64,000 bases of DNA from Arthrobacter sp. ISL-95 (GTDB taxonomy: Bacteria; Actinomycetota; Actinomycetes; Actinomycetales; Micrococcaceae), in the NCBI RefSeq assembly GCF_018613695.1, contig NZ_JAGGPR010000013.1, positions 1 through 64,000 of the forward strand, written 5' to 3'. Position numbers and translations under genes: made by a program. The notes under the pieces were generated by a model. That model was not told the origin of the DNA, made no database searches, and worked only from the letters and a program-made list of their open reading frames with translations. Below are positions 18,545 through 26,165 of this stretch, one piece after another; position 1 is the stretch's first letter; each line of letters opens with the position of its first letter.

Positions 18545-19729
18545 ATGCAACCGCGCAAGATCGTCATCCTCGGGTCCACCGGTTCCATCGGCACACAAGC
18601 GATTGACGTCGTCGATGCCGCACCACACCGTTTCGAAGTGGTGGCTCTGAGCGCGGGCGGAGGGAACCTTGAACTCATTGCCCAGCAGGCAGTGCACACC
18701 AGGGCACAAGCTGTGGGCATCGCCCAGGGAGATCCTGCAGCCCTTCGGCAACTGATTGACGCCGCGGCCGCCGAGGCCCGCGTAAGTAACTTCGCTCCGG
18801 AGATCTATTCCGGGCCGGACGCCTCCACCCGGATCGCAGCCATTGAGTGCGACGTCGTCCTCAACGGCATCACCGGTTCCATCGGGCTGGCACCTACCCT
18901 GGCTGCCCTTGGTACAGGAGCCACTCTGGCACTGGCCAACAAGGAATCGCTGATCGTTGGCGGCGCCTTGGTCAAAGCCGCCGCCGGTCCCGGCCAGATC
19001 GTCCCCGTTGACTCAGAGCACTCCGCCATTGCCCAGTGTCTTCGGTCGGGTACTGAACAGGAAGTTGAAAAGCTGATCCTGACAGCCTCCGGGGGACCCT
19101 TCCGTGGCCGCACGCGGGAGCAGCTTAACAACGTGACGCCGCAGGAGGCTCTGGCCCACCCCACTTGGGACATGGGCCTCATGGTTACCACAAACTCGGC
19201 CAGCCTCGTCAATAAGGGCCTGGAAGTCATTGAGGCACACCTGTTGTTCGATGTTCCCCTGGACAGGATCGATGTTGTGGTCCACCCGCAGTCGGTGGTG
19301 CACTCCATGGTCCAGTTCGTTGACGGCTCCATCATCGCCCAGGCATCACCGCCGGACATGCGCCTGCCGATCGCACTCGGGCTGGGTTGGCCGGACCGGG
19401 TTCCGCGTGCCGCCCAGGCATGCGACTGGACCCAGGCCACCAGTTGGACCTTCGAGCCCTTGGATAGCGCGGCATTTCCGGCCGTGGACCTCGCCAAGGA
19501 CGCAGCCAAGCAGGGCAGCACCTTCCCCGCTGTGTTCAACGCTGCCAATGAGGAGGCGGTGGAGGCCTTCCACGCCGGGCGCATTCGCTTCACGGACATT
19601 GTGGATAACGTTGAGTCCGTCCTCAGCGAACATTCAGGCTCTTCCGAGCTAACGGTGGAGTCAGTGCTGGATGCTGAGAGGTGGGCACGCGCCCGAACCC
19701 TTGATCGTTTAGCCAGCAGCGCCCTGTAG
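18545..19729 (+). CDS. dxr: 1-deoxy-D-xylulose 5-phosphate reductoisomerase
   Basis: Second enzyme of the MEP isoprenoid pathway; NADPH- and metal-dependent. The 394-aa protein starts with the NADPH loop ILGSTGSIGTQAIDV, and shows LANKESLIVGG, PVDSEHSAIAQCL and LTASGGPFRG, the substrate and metal-binding segments. GATACT (18533-18538) ends 6 nt before the ATG and there is no ribosome site, so the mRNA may be leaderless. It opens the cluster dxr-rip-ispG that is common in actinobacteria. Confidence 0.97.
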   Translation: MQPRKIVILGSTGSIGTQAIDVVDAAPHRFEVVALSAGGGNLELIAQQAVHTRAQAVGIAQGDPAALRQLIDAAAAEARVSNFAPEIYSGPDASTRIAAIECDVVLNGITGSIGLAPTLAALGTGATLALANKESLIVGGALVKAAAGPGQIVPVDSEHSAIAQCLRSGTEQEVEKLILTASGGPFRGRTREQLNNVTPQEALAHPTWDMGLMVTTNSASLVNKGLEVIEAHLLFDVPLDRIDVVVHPQSVVHSMVQFVDGSIIAQASPPDMRLPIALGLGWPDRVPRAAQACDWTQATSWTFEPLDSAAFPAVDLAKDAAKQGSTFPAVFNAANEEAVEAFHAGRIRFTDIVDNVESVLSEHSGSSELTVESVLDAERWARARTLDRLASSAL

Positions 19730-19761
19730 CTCACAACTTTTACGGAAGCAGTCCCACCGGC

Positions 19762-21093
19762 ATGAGTCCCGTCCTTCTTTTCATCCTCGGAGTCGTCTTC
19801 GTCGCGATCGGCGTAGCTGCCTCCATCGCGCTGCACGAGGTAGGTCACCTTGTCCCCGCCAAGCTGTTCAAAGTGCGCGTCACCAAGTACATGATTGGTT
19901 TTGGACCCACCCTGTGGTCCCGGAAGAAGGGTGAAACCGAGTACGGCTTCAAGGCGCTACCGTTGGGCGGATACGTGTCCATGATCGGTATGTATCCGCC
20001 GAACAAGGAAGACGGCGCCGTTAGGCCCTCCAGCACAGGCATGTTCCAGACCCTCGCCACTGAGGCGCGGTCCATGGCGCACGAGGACGTGGGGCCCGCC
20101 GACGAGAACCGCGTCTTCTACAAGCTCCCCGTCTGGAAGAAAATCATCGTCATGCTCGGCGGGCCCGCCATGAACATGCTGATCGGGTTGATACTGCTGG
20201 CCGTCCTGCTCATGGGCTTCGGCACAGCCCAGGCAACCACCACCATTGCGGACGTTTCCAAGTGCCAGGTTGCCGCAGGGGCAACCGTGGACCCCGATTC
20301 TGCCGATTGCAAACTGACCCCGGCCGCAGCCGCGGGCCTCCAGCCGAATGACACCATCACTTCCTTCGACGGGAAAGCCGTCACCAGCTGGGACGAACTC
20401 ACCAGTTGGATCCGGGCCTCCGCCGGAAAAGACGTTCCCGTCACAGTGACGCGCAACGGATCCACCATGGAAACCACCGTGACGCCAGTACTGTCCTCGC
20501 GGCCAGTGGTCGGCGCCGACGGCAGGGCCGAACAAGACGCCAACGGGGTGCTGAAATACCAGGAGGTCGGATTCCTGGGTATCGGACCCCAAACCGCATT
20601 GGTTCCCCAACCGGCGTCGACCGTTCTGCCCATGGCCGGAGAGAACATCAAGCAGATCTCCGGTGTGATCTTCAACCTACCGGCCAGGGTGGCAGGGGTG
20701 GCGAAAGCAGCCTTCAGCGAAGAGCCCCGTGACCCCAACGGGCCCATCAGCGTGGTGGGTGTCGGCCGGGTCGCCGGCGAAGTAGCGGCAATGGAACAAG
20801 TACCCCTGCAGGCCCGGATCGGCACTTTGATCGGGTTGCTCGCAGGACTCAATTTCGCGCTGGCCATCTTCAACCTCATCCCGCTCCTGCCTTTGGACGG
20901 CGGGCATGTGGCCGGGGCGCTCTACGAAGGTGCGCGACGCCGGGTGGCCAAGCTGTTGGGCAAACCAGACCCGGGCGCGTTCGACATCGCCAAGCTGCTG
21001 CCAGTCACGTACGTCGTGGCAGCGCTGCTCATGGCCATGGGTGCGCTCTTGATCTACGCGGACATCGTGAAACCCGTGAACATTTTTGGCTGA
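19762..21093 (+). CDS. rip: Site-2 (M50) membrane metalloprotease, Rip/RseP type
   Basis: Intramembrane zinc protease that cuts anti-sigma factors and similar membrane proteins. In the 443-aa protein the zinc motif HEVGH is at residues 25-29 in the first membrane helix, the second motif NLIPLLPLDGGH is near residue 373, and a PDZ domain lies between (about 190-260, AGLQPNDTITSFDGKAV). Four membrane segments are visible. It sits 32 nt after dxr in the conserved dxr-rip-ispG order. Confidence 0.94.
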   Translation: MSPVLLFILGVVFVAIGVAASIALHEVGHLVPAKLFKVRVTKYMIGFGPTLWSRKKGETEYGFKALPLGGYVSMIGMYPPNKEDGAVRPSSTGMFQTLATEARSMAHEDVGPADENRVFYKLPVWKKIIVMLGGPAMNMLIGLILLAVLLMGFGTAQATTTIADVSKCQVAAGATVDPDSADCKLTPAAAAGLQPNDTITSFDGKAVTSWDELTSWIRASAGKDVPVTVTRNGSTMETTVTPVLSSRPVVGADGRAEQDANGVLKYQEVGFLGIGPQTALVPQPASTVLPMAGENIKQISGVIFNLPARVAGVAKAAFSEEPRDPNGPISVVGVGRVAGEVAAMEQVPLQARIGTLIGLLAGLNFALAIFNLIPLLPLDGGHVAGALYEGARRRVAKLLGKPDPGAFDIAKLLPVTYVVAALLMAMGALLIYADIVKPVNIFG

Positions 21094-21138
21094 GCAGTGA
21101 ACATTCCTGGCAAAGGTGTGAGCATTCTTAGCTGAGCA
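21076..21138 (+). repeat. Three imperfect 21-bp tandem copies at the end of rip
   Basis: Copies begin at 21076, 21097 and 21118 and share GTGAACATT..TGGC and, in copies 1 and 3, GCTGAGCA. Copy 1 contains the last codons and stop of rip; copies 2 and 3 fill the gap before the YciI gene. This looks like a local duplication of the gene end. Confidence 0.75.
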
Positions 21139-21157
21139 GGCGGGATAGGCTAGCTCC

Positions 21158-21451
21158 ATGACTGTTTTCGCTGTTGAGTACGTATACGTTGCCGACTCTG
21201 GCGCCCTCCGCGACGAAGCCCGCCCTGCACACCGTGCCTGGCTTGGTGACCTGGCCGAGGAAGGCAAACTGCTTGCCAGTGGTCCCTACGGTGACGGAGC
21301 CGGCGCTCTGCTGATCTTCAAGTCCGCCGACGAAGCCGAACTCAATGACCTCCTCAAGCAGGATCCGTTCGCTGAAGCCGGCGTCATCGCCGGCATCCGC
21401 ACCACGGAATGGGCCCCCATCATCGGCGTCCTGGCTGCCTACGCGTCCTAG
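21158..21451 (+). CDS. YciI-family protein
   Basis: This 97-aa alpha/beta barrel protein of the YciI/YCII family has the typical ending segment (DPFAEAGVIAGIRTTEWAPIIG) and the early FAVEYVYV strand. Some family members are dehalogenase-like or bind small ligands, but no defined function can be given. TAGGCT at 21146-21151 ends 6 nt before the ATG without a ribosome site, which suggests a leaderless start. It interrupts the otherwise conserved rip-ispG pair. Confidence 0.85.
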   Translation: MTVFAVEYVYVADSGALRDEARPAHRAWLGDLAEEGKLLASGPYGDGAGALLIFKSADEAELNDLLKQDPFAEAGVIAGIRTTEWAPIIGVLAAYAS

Positions 21452-21499
21452 TCCGGACGTCCTCCACCACAACGATCCACCCCAACCCAAGGAGTCCAC

Positions 21500-22666
21500 G
21501 TGACCTCGGTCAGCCTGGGAATGCCAGCAGCCCCACCCCCCGTCCTTGCCCCGCGCCGTAAGACGCGGCAGATCAAGGTTGGCTCAGTTGGCGTCGGTTC
21601 TGACTCGCCCATCAGCGTTCAGTCCATGACCACCACCCCCACCACGGATATCAACGCAACCCTCCAGCAGATCGCCGAACTGACGGCTTCCGGATGCGAC
21701 ATCGTGCGCGTTGCCTGCCCGTCTGCCGACGACGCCGAGGCACTGCCGATCATTGCCCGTAAGTCCCAGATTCCCGTGATCGCGGACATCCACTTCCAGC
21801 CGAAGTACGTCTTTGCCGCAATTGAAGCCGGCTGCGCTGCCGTCCGGGTGAATCCGGGCAACATCCGCAAGTTCGATGACCAGGTCAAGGAAATCGCTGC
21901 GGCTGCACGGGACCATGGAACGTCCATCCGGATCGGCGTCAACGCAGGCTCCCTTGAACCCGGCATCATGAAGAAGTACGGCAAGGCCACCCCTGAAGCC
22001 CTGGTTGAGTCCGCCGTCTGGGAAGCCTCCCTCTTCGAGGAGCACGGCTTCCACGACTTCAAGATCTCCGTCAAGCACAACGACCCCGTGATCATGGTGG
22101 CCGCATATGAGATGCTCGCCGAACAGGGCGACTGGCCCCTGCACCTTGGTGTGACAGAAGCCGGACCGGCATTCCAGGGCACCATCAAGTCGGCCACGGC
22201 TTTCGGTGCGCTTCTGTCCCGCGGCATTGGCGACACCATCCGCGTTTCCCTCTCCGCTCCTCCCGTCGAGGAAATCAAGGTGGGCAACCAGATCCTGCAG
22301 TCCTTGAACCTGCGCCCGCGCAAGCTCGAGATCGTCTCCTGCCCCTCCTGTGGCCGCGCCCAAGTGGACGTGTACACGCTGGCCGAACAGGTGACCGCAG
22401 GTTTGGAAGGCATGGAGATTCCGCTGCGCGTGGCAGTCATGGGTTGCGTCGTTAACGGGCCCGGCGAAGCGCGCGAAGCGGACCTCGGCGTGGCCTCCGG
22501 AAACGGCAAGGGCCAGATTTTCGTGAAGGGCGAAGTCATCAAGACTGTGCCTGAGAGCGAAATTGTTGAGACACTGATCGAAGAGGCCATGCGCATCGCC
22601 GAAGAGATGGGGGAGGCCGATGGCGAAGATGCTGTCAAGGGTAGCCCCGTGGTTAGCGTCTCGTAA
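21500..22666 (+). CDS. ispG: 4-hydroxy-3-methylbut-2-en-1-yl diphosphate synthase
   Basis: MEP pathway iron-sulfur enzyme converting MEcPP to HMBPP. The 388-aa protein carries VQSMTTTPTTDINATLQQI at the N-terminal barrel and the 4Fe-4S cysteines in SCPSCGRAQVD and GCVVNGPGEA near the C-terminus. It starts with GTG 21500 after a caaggagtccac ribosome site. Its last 47 bp overlap the GNAT gene. Confidence 0.97.
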   Translation: MTSVSLGMPAAPPPVLAPRRKTRQIKVGSVGVGSDSPISVQSMTTTPTTDINATLQQIAELTASGCDIVRVACPSADDAEALPIIARKSQIPVIADIHFQPKYVFAAIEAGCAAVRVNPGNIRKFDDQVKEIAAAARDHGTSIRIGVNAGSLEPGIMKKYGKATPEALVESAVWEASLFEEHGFHDFKISVKHNDPVIMVAAYEMLAEQGDWPLHLGVTEAGPAFQGTIKSATAFGALLSRGIGDTIRVSLSAPPVEEIKVGNQILQSLNLRPRKLEIVSCPSCGRAQVDVYTLAEQVTAGLEGMEIPLRVAVMGCVVNGPGEAREADLGVASGNGKGQIFVKGEVIKTVPESEIVETLIEEAMRIAEEMGEADGEDAVKGSPVVSVS

Positions 22667-23507
22667 CGAGAACGGCTTGGGAGTCAGGGTGCTCGGCAGT
22701 GCCGACACCCTGGCTCTTCGCGCGCTTGCAAGTGAAGATGCTGTGGCGAACGTGTTCATCCTCGCCCATTTGGAAAGCACCGGTTCAGCAGGGCCCACCA
22801 GCGGTGGTGCCTGCATATTTGGAGTTTTCGACGGCCAGACGCTCCTCGGCGCGTGCTGGGCGGGTGCCAACCTGGTCCCGGTGCAACTCGATCCCGGCCT
22901 TGCAGGTTATGTGGCTACCGCTGCCCACGAGACAGGTCGCCGTTACGCGTCCATTTTTGGTCCGGCCGAGACGGTGATGGCCATCTACTCGCGCTTCGAA
23001 CAACTGGGCCACGCTGCCCACGAAGTCCGTTCCCAGCAGCCGCTGCTGACCATCTCCGGGCCGCCGGTCATCGGCGCCAACCCCGCGCTGACCTTCGGCA
23101 CCATGGCGGACTTCGATCGTATTCTGCCCGCCTGCGCCGCCATGTTTGAAGAAGAGGTGGGTTACTCTCCCTTCCTCGGAGGGCAGGAGTTTTACAGCAG
23201 GCGAGTCGCAGGGCTCATTCGGGAGGGCCACTCGCTGGTTCACATCGACGCCCACGGCACTGTGGTCTTCAAAGCCGAGCTGGGGGCGGTCACGCGGGAC
23301 GTCACACAGGTCCAAGGCGTGTGGATGAACCCCGAGCTGCGGGGGCGCGGCCACAGCGGGGGTTACATGGCCGCCGTCGTAAACCTCTCGCGAACCTTCG
23401 CGCCCGTGACGAGCCTTTACGTCAATGACTACAACAGCAAAGCCCGGGCCACCTACGAGCGGGTGGGCTTCGAACAAGTGGGAACCTTCGCCACGATCCT
23501 GTTCTAG
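22620..23507 (+). CDS. GNAT-family N-acetyltransferase (DUF4081-type N-terminus)
   Basis: The 295-aa protein has an N-terminal DUF4081-like half (LRALASEDAVANVFILAHLE) and a C-terminal GNAT domain (VWMNPELRGRGHSGGYMAAVV, the acetyl-CoA pyrophosphate loop, then LYVNDYNSKARATYERVGFEQVG). Substrate unknown. ATG 22620 has a strong GGGGGAGG site 3 nt upstream, although this makes it overlap ispG by 47 bp. This gene commonly follows ispG in Micrococcales. Confidence 0.88.
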   Translation: MAKMLSRVAPWLASRNENGLGVRVLGSADTLALRALASEDAVANVFILAHLESTGSAGPTSGGACIFGVFDGQTLLGACWAGANLVPVQLDPGLAGYVATAAHETGRRYASIFGPAETVMAIYSRFEQLGHAAHEVRSQQPLLTISGPPVIGANPALTFGTMADFDRILPACAAMFEEEVGYSPFLGGQEFYSRRVAGLIREGHSLVHIDAHGTVVFKAELGAVTRDVTQVQGVWMNPELRGRGHSGGYMAAVVNLSRTFAPVTSLYVNDYNSKARATYERVGFEQVGTFATILF

Positions 23508-23541
23508 GCCGCGGAGTTCATCAAGTGGCCACAACGGCCGG

Positions 23542-24153
23542 CTACTGGGATGAGTCCAGGTTCCCCGTGAGGTAGCGCTGGATGGTGGGCGCAACCCAGC
23601 GGACCACGTCTTCCTGATCCGCCGAGGCCAGCGGCTCAAGCCGAATCACGTAGCGGACCAGCATCAGCCCCACCACCTGTGTTGCCACGAGATTGCCGCG
23701 ATTGCGTACTTCTTCGACCGTCCCGGGCAGTCCTGCCATGATCCTGGACAGGATGGTGCGGTTCACCATTTCACGCATGAGTGCCGTCTTGGCCTTGGAG
23801 CCTATGGTTCCCCGGACGAAGGCCACGAGGCCGTGCTGGGCGGGGCTTTCCCACAACCGCAGTACGGCCCGGACGATTGCCTCTGCCCTCACTGCGGGGT
23901 CGAGGCTTTCGACGCCGGCAAGAACCTCTGCCGGGTCGGCGGGCAACTCTACGCTGGCGGCGAAGAGCTCATCCTTGCCCCCGAAAAAGTGGTGCACCAT
24001 GGCCGGATCCACCGATGACTCCCGGGCTACCTGCCGCAAGCTGGTCCCTTCGAAACCTTGCTCGGCAAAGAGTTTCCGTGCAGCGGCGAGGATAGCTTCC
24101 CTCGAATGATCTCCGGCGCTTCGGCGGCCTCGGCGCGCTTGGGGGAGGCTCAT
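23542..24153 (-). CDS. TetR-family regulator of the ABC-2 transporter
   Basis: The 203-aa protein has the TetR helix-turn-helix in AEQGFEGTSLRQVARESSVDPAMVHHFFGGKDELF, close to the N-terminus. The start is ATG 24153, overlapping the permease stop by 4 bp; the frame stays open further upstream but that part is inside the permease gene. Being last in the ABC operon, it probably controls it through the palindrome at 25676-25697. The inducer is unknown. Confidence 0.92.
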   Translation of the reverse strand: MSLPQARRGRRSAGDHSREAILAAARKLFAEQGFEGTSLRQVARESSVDPAMVHHFFGGKDELFAASVELPADPAEVLAGVESLDPAVRAEAIVRAVLRLWESPAQHGLVAFVRGTIGSKAKTALMREMVNRTILSRIMAGLPGTVEEVRNRGNLVATQVVGLMLVRYVIRLEPLASADQEDVVRWVAPTIQRYLTGNLDSSQ

Positions 24154-24905
24154 CGGGTTTGTCGTCGGAGGGTCAGCGATGCCAGGACCAAAACTCCCAC
24201 CACGATCCCGCCCATGATCAGGGCGTCTTGCCACATGGTGCCTGTGGCGTCGGCATTTCCTGCGATCTCCTTTAAGGCATCCACGGAGAACGTGAGCGGC
24301 AGAACACCGGAGATCGCTTCCAGGACCTCGTTCATGTCCTCCCGCGCCACGAACAAGCCGCACAACAGGATCTGCGGGACCACCACCACCGGCATGAACT
24401 GCACGGCTTGGAACTCGGTGCGGGCAAAGGCCGAGCACAGGAGTCCGAGGGCGACGCCCAGGACTGCGTTGATGACGGCAATCATCACCACGAAGCCGGG
24501 GCTTCCCTTGATGTCGAGGTCAAAAACCCAATAGGCAACAGCTGTCGCCACCAGGGACTGCAGGGCAGCCATGATGGAGAAGGCCAAGGCATAGCCGAAC
24601 AGCAGGTCTGCCTTGTGGATGGGTGTGGTCAGGAGGCGTTCCAGGGTCCCGGACGTGCGCTCCCTCAGCATGGTGATGGAAGTGACCAGGAACATGACCA
24701 CGAAGGGAAAGATGGCCAACATCATCAGGCCGACGCGGTCAAAGGTGCGGGGAAACCCTGGTGCAAGTGTTTCGTTCTCGTAGAGGAAATAAACGGCGGT
24801 CAGGAGCAACGCGGGCACCACGAGGATCAGTGCTACGCTCCGGTGGTCGTGTCGCAGCTGCCCCAAAACCCTCGTTGTGGTGGCAACTGTCATGCGGAAA
24901 TTCAT
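24150..24905 (-). CDS. ABC-2 type transporter permease
   Basis: The 251-aa membrane protein has six transmembrane segments and the ABC-2 signature region FLVTSITMLRERTSGTLERLLTTPIHKADLLFGYALAF. It forms the channel for the ATPase encoded just upstream (4-bp overlap, ATGA). Family members export drugs, lipids or polysaccharides; the local TetR gene points to drug or small-molecule efflux, by inference. Confidence 0.93.
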   Translation of the reverse strand: MNFRMTVATTTRVLGQLRHDHRSVALILVVPALLLTAVYFLYENETLAPGFPRTFDRVGLMMLAIFPFVVMFLVTSITMLRERTSGTLERLLTTPIHKADLLFGYALAFSIMAALQSLVATAVAYWVFDLDIKGSPGFVVMIAVINAVLGVALGLLCSAFARTEFQAVQFMPVVVVPQILLCGLFVAREDMNEVLEAISGVLPLTFSVDALKEIAGNADATGTMWQDALIMGGIVVGVLVLASLTLRRQTR

Positions 24906-25651
24906 GACGTCACCTGGCGTTCTTCCTGGCCACGGTCGGCGGCTTTGATGATGGCTAGGAAAGCCCGCTCCAGATCATCGCTCCGCCCGCGTTCGGCCAG
25001 TTCCCCGGGAGTCAGTTGGGCCAGCAGCAGGCCCTCGCGCAGGAGCAGCAGCGAGGAACAATGGGATGCTTCCTCCATCACGTGGCTGGAGACCAGCAGG
25101 GTTGTTCCGGCCGCCGCCATGGCGGCGAAGCGCTCCCATAGCTCGGCCCTCAGCACCGGATCAAGTCCAACGGTGGGCTCGTCCAGCACCAACAGTCTCG
25201 GGTGTGCAACCAAGGCGCATGCCAGTGAGACCCGGCTGAATTGTCCGCCGGACAGGTCCGCTGCTTTGTGTCGGGCAAATGATCCAAGCCCGACGGCGGC
25301 AATCGCTTCCGCGGTATCCGCCGCCGTCGCGCCGTGCATGGCGCCGAAGTAGCGCACGTTCGCTTGGACGCTCAGGTCCCCGTAGACGCTGGCACCCTGG
25401 GTGACGTATCCGACGTCGTGCCTGAGCGGCGCGCTGCCGGCCGGGTGGCCCAGGACGGTGACGTTTCCCCGGGTGATTCGCTGTACGCCTACGATTGCCC
25501 GCATGAGTGTTGTCTTGCCGCTGCCGGAGGGGCCCAGGAGTCCTGTGATCCGGCCGGCATCAACTGCAAAGTCCAAACCATTGAGGATCTTGCTGCGGGA
25601 GCGGGCCACGTAAAGCCCTGTCGCCTCAATGGCTGCTGGAAGGGGCGTCAT
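24902..25651 (-). CDS. ABC transporter ATP-binding protein
   Basis: The 249-aa nucleotide-binding subunit has Walker A GPSGSGKTT, the signature LSGGQFSRVSLA, Walker B LLVLDEPTVGLD and the H-loop (SSHVMEEA). The start ATG 25651 has a GGAGG site 7 nt upstream; a longer open frame begins at 25753 but would cover the promoter and operator. First gene of the efflux operon ATPase-permease-TetR. Confidence 0.94.
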   Translation of the reverse strand: MTPLPAAIEATGLYVARSRSKILNGLDFAVDAGRITGLLGPSGSGKTTLMRAIVGVQRITRGNVTVLGHPAGSAPLRHDVGYVTQGASVYGDLSVQANVRYFGAMHGATAADTAEAIAAVGLGSFARHKAADLSGGQFSRVSLACALVAHPRLLVLDEPTVGLDPVLRAELWERFAAMAAAGTTLLVSSHVMEEASHCSSLLLLREGLLLAQLTPGELAERGRSDDLERAFLAIIKAADRGQEERQVTS

Positions 25652-25675
25652 TCGGGCCTCCGGTTTAGGCTCCAC

Positions 25676-25726
25676 TAATTCACCAGGTGATGAATTAAAA
25701 GTAAGGCCGGCGCACGGCAGGGTCAA
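25676..25726 (-). promoter_or_regulatory. Promoter and TetR-type operator of the ABC-2 operon
   Basis: On the minus strand, TTGACC (25721-25726), a 17-nt spacer and TACTTT (25698-25703) form a promoter directed at the ATPase gene. Directly downstream, 25676-25697 is a palindrome with exact 7-bp arms TAATTCA and TGAATTA around CCAGGTGA. It would cover the transcription start, the usual place for a TetR repressor. Confidence 0.65.
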
Positions 25727-25756
25727 GGGCCGCTGCCCCGGCACAGCAGGCAATCC

Positions 25757-25785
25757 TTGAAAATGTGTCTGCGATCACATAGGTT
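25757..25785 (+). promoter_or_regulatory. Promoter with overlapping CRP/GlxR-like site
   Basis: TTGAAA (25757-25762), a 17-nt spacer and TAGGTT (25780-25785) form a plus-strand promoter. TGTGTCTGCGATCACA (25764-25779) matches the CRP/GlxR consensus TGTGA-N6-TCACA with one mismatch and fills the spacer, where binding would repress. It precedes the 37-codon frame at 25832. Confidence 0.45.
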
Positions 25786-25831
25786 CTTTCCCAAGCCGTG
25801 TCGTTGGGGTGCGGGTGGTACAGGGGGAATC

Positions 25832-25945
25832 ATGATCAAGACCTTGACGGGCGCCATCGGCGGCCAGGCCATCCGTGAGCTCGGCAGTGACCATTGCTTC
25901 CCAGCCGCAGGCGATCCCGTTCCGCTGGAGGGTACGGCGATCTAG
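25832..25945 (+). CDS. Candidate small protein of 37 aa
   Basis: ATG 25832 to TAG 25945, preceded by CAGGGGGAAT as a ribosome site and by a promoter at 25757-25785. The product (MIKTLTGAIGGQAIRELGSD, then HCFPAAGDPVPLEGTAI) has no membrane segment and I do not recognise it. It is the only visible use for that promoter. Support is moderate: signals are good, but there is no homology evidence and the frame is short. Confidence 0.35.
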   Translation: MIKTLTGAIGGQAIRELGSDHCFPAAGDPVPLEGTAI

Positions 25946-25977
25946 TCCCCGGACAGAGCCTGCGGCCGGCCGGCCTC

Positions 25978-26046
25978 AGAGCCACGCCATCGCAGGATGA
26001 CCAGCCGGTTGCGGCCAGGGGCTTCCATACGCGACGGCGTGGCTCT
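25978..26046. repeat. 16-bp inverted repeat in the long gap before proS
   Basis: AGAGCCACGCCATCGC (25978-25993) and GCGACGGCGTGGCTCT (26031-26046) pair with one mismatch around a 37-nt GC-rich loop. It lies in the 514-nt stretch 25652-26165 that otherwise holds the two promoters and the small frame. It could be the terminator of the small gene or a remnant of something lost; no T-run follows. Confidence 0.5.
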
Positions 26047-26165
26047 TCCATGTGCCCCGTTGTACTGGGACGCCAGCCTGGCCTGTTCAAGTGGCCGGGC
26101 AGTCTGCCGGTAGATTAGTAGACAGTTGTTTTTGCCACATCTGCCATAGAAACGGATACGTACCC

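Noticed and set aside
25836..26090. Minus-strand frame of 84 codons in the gap before proS
   Set aside because: Arg/Pro/Gly-rich, no ribosome site, and it overlaps the inverted repeat; nothing supports translation.
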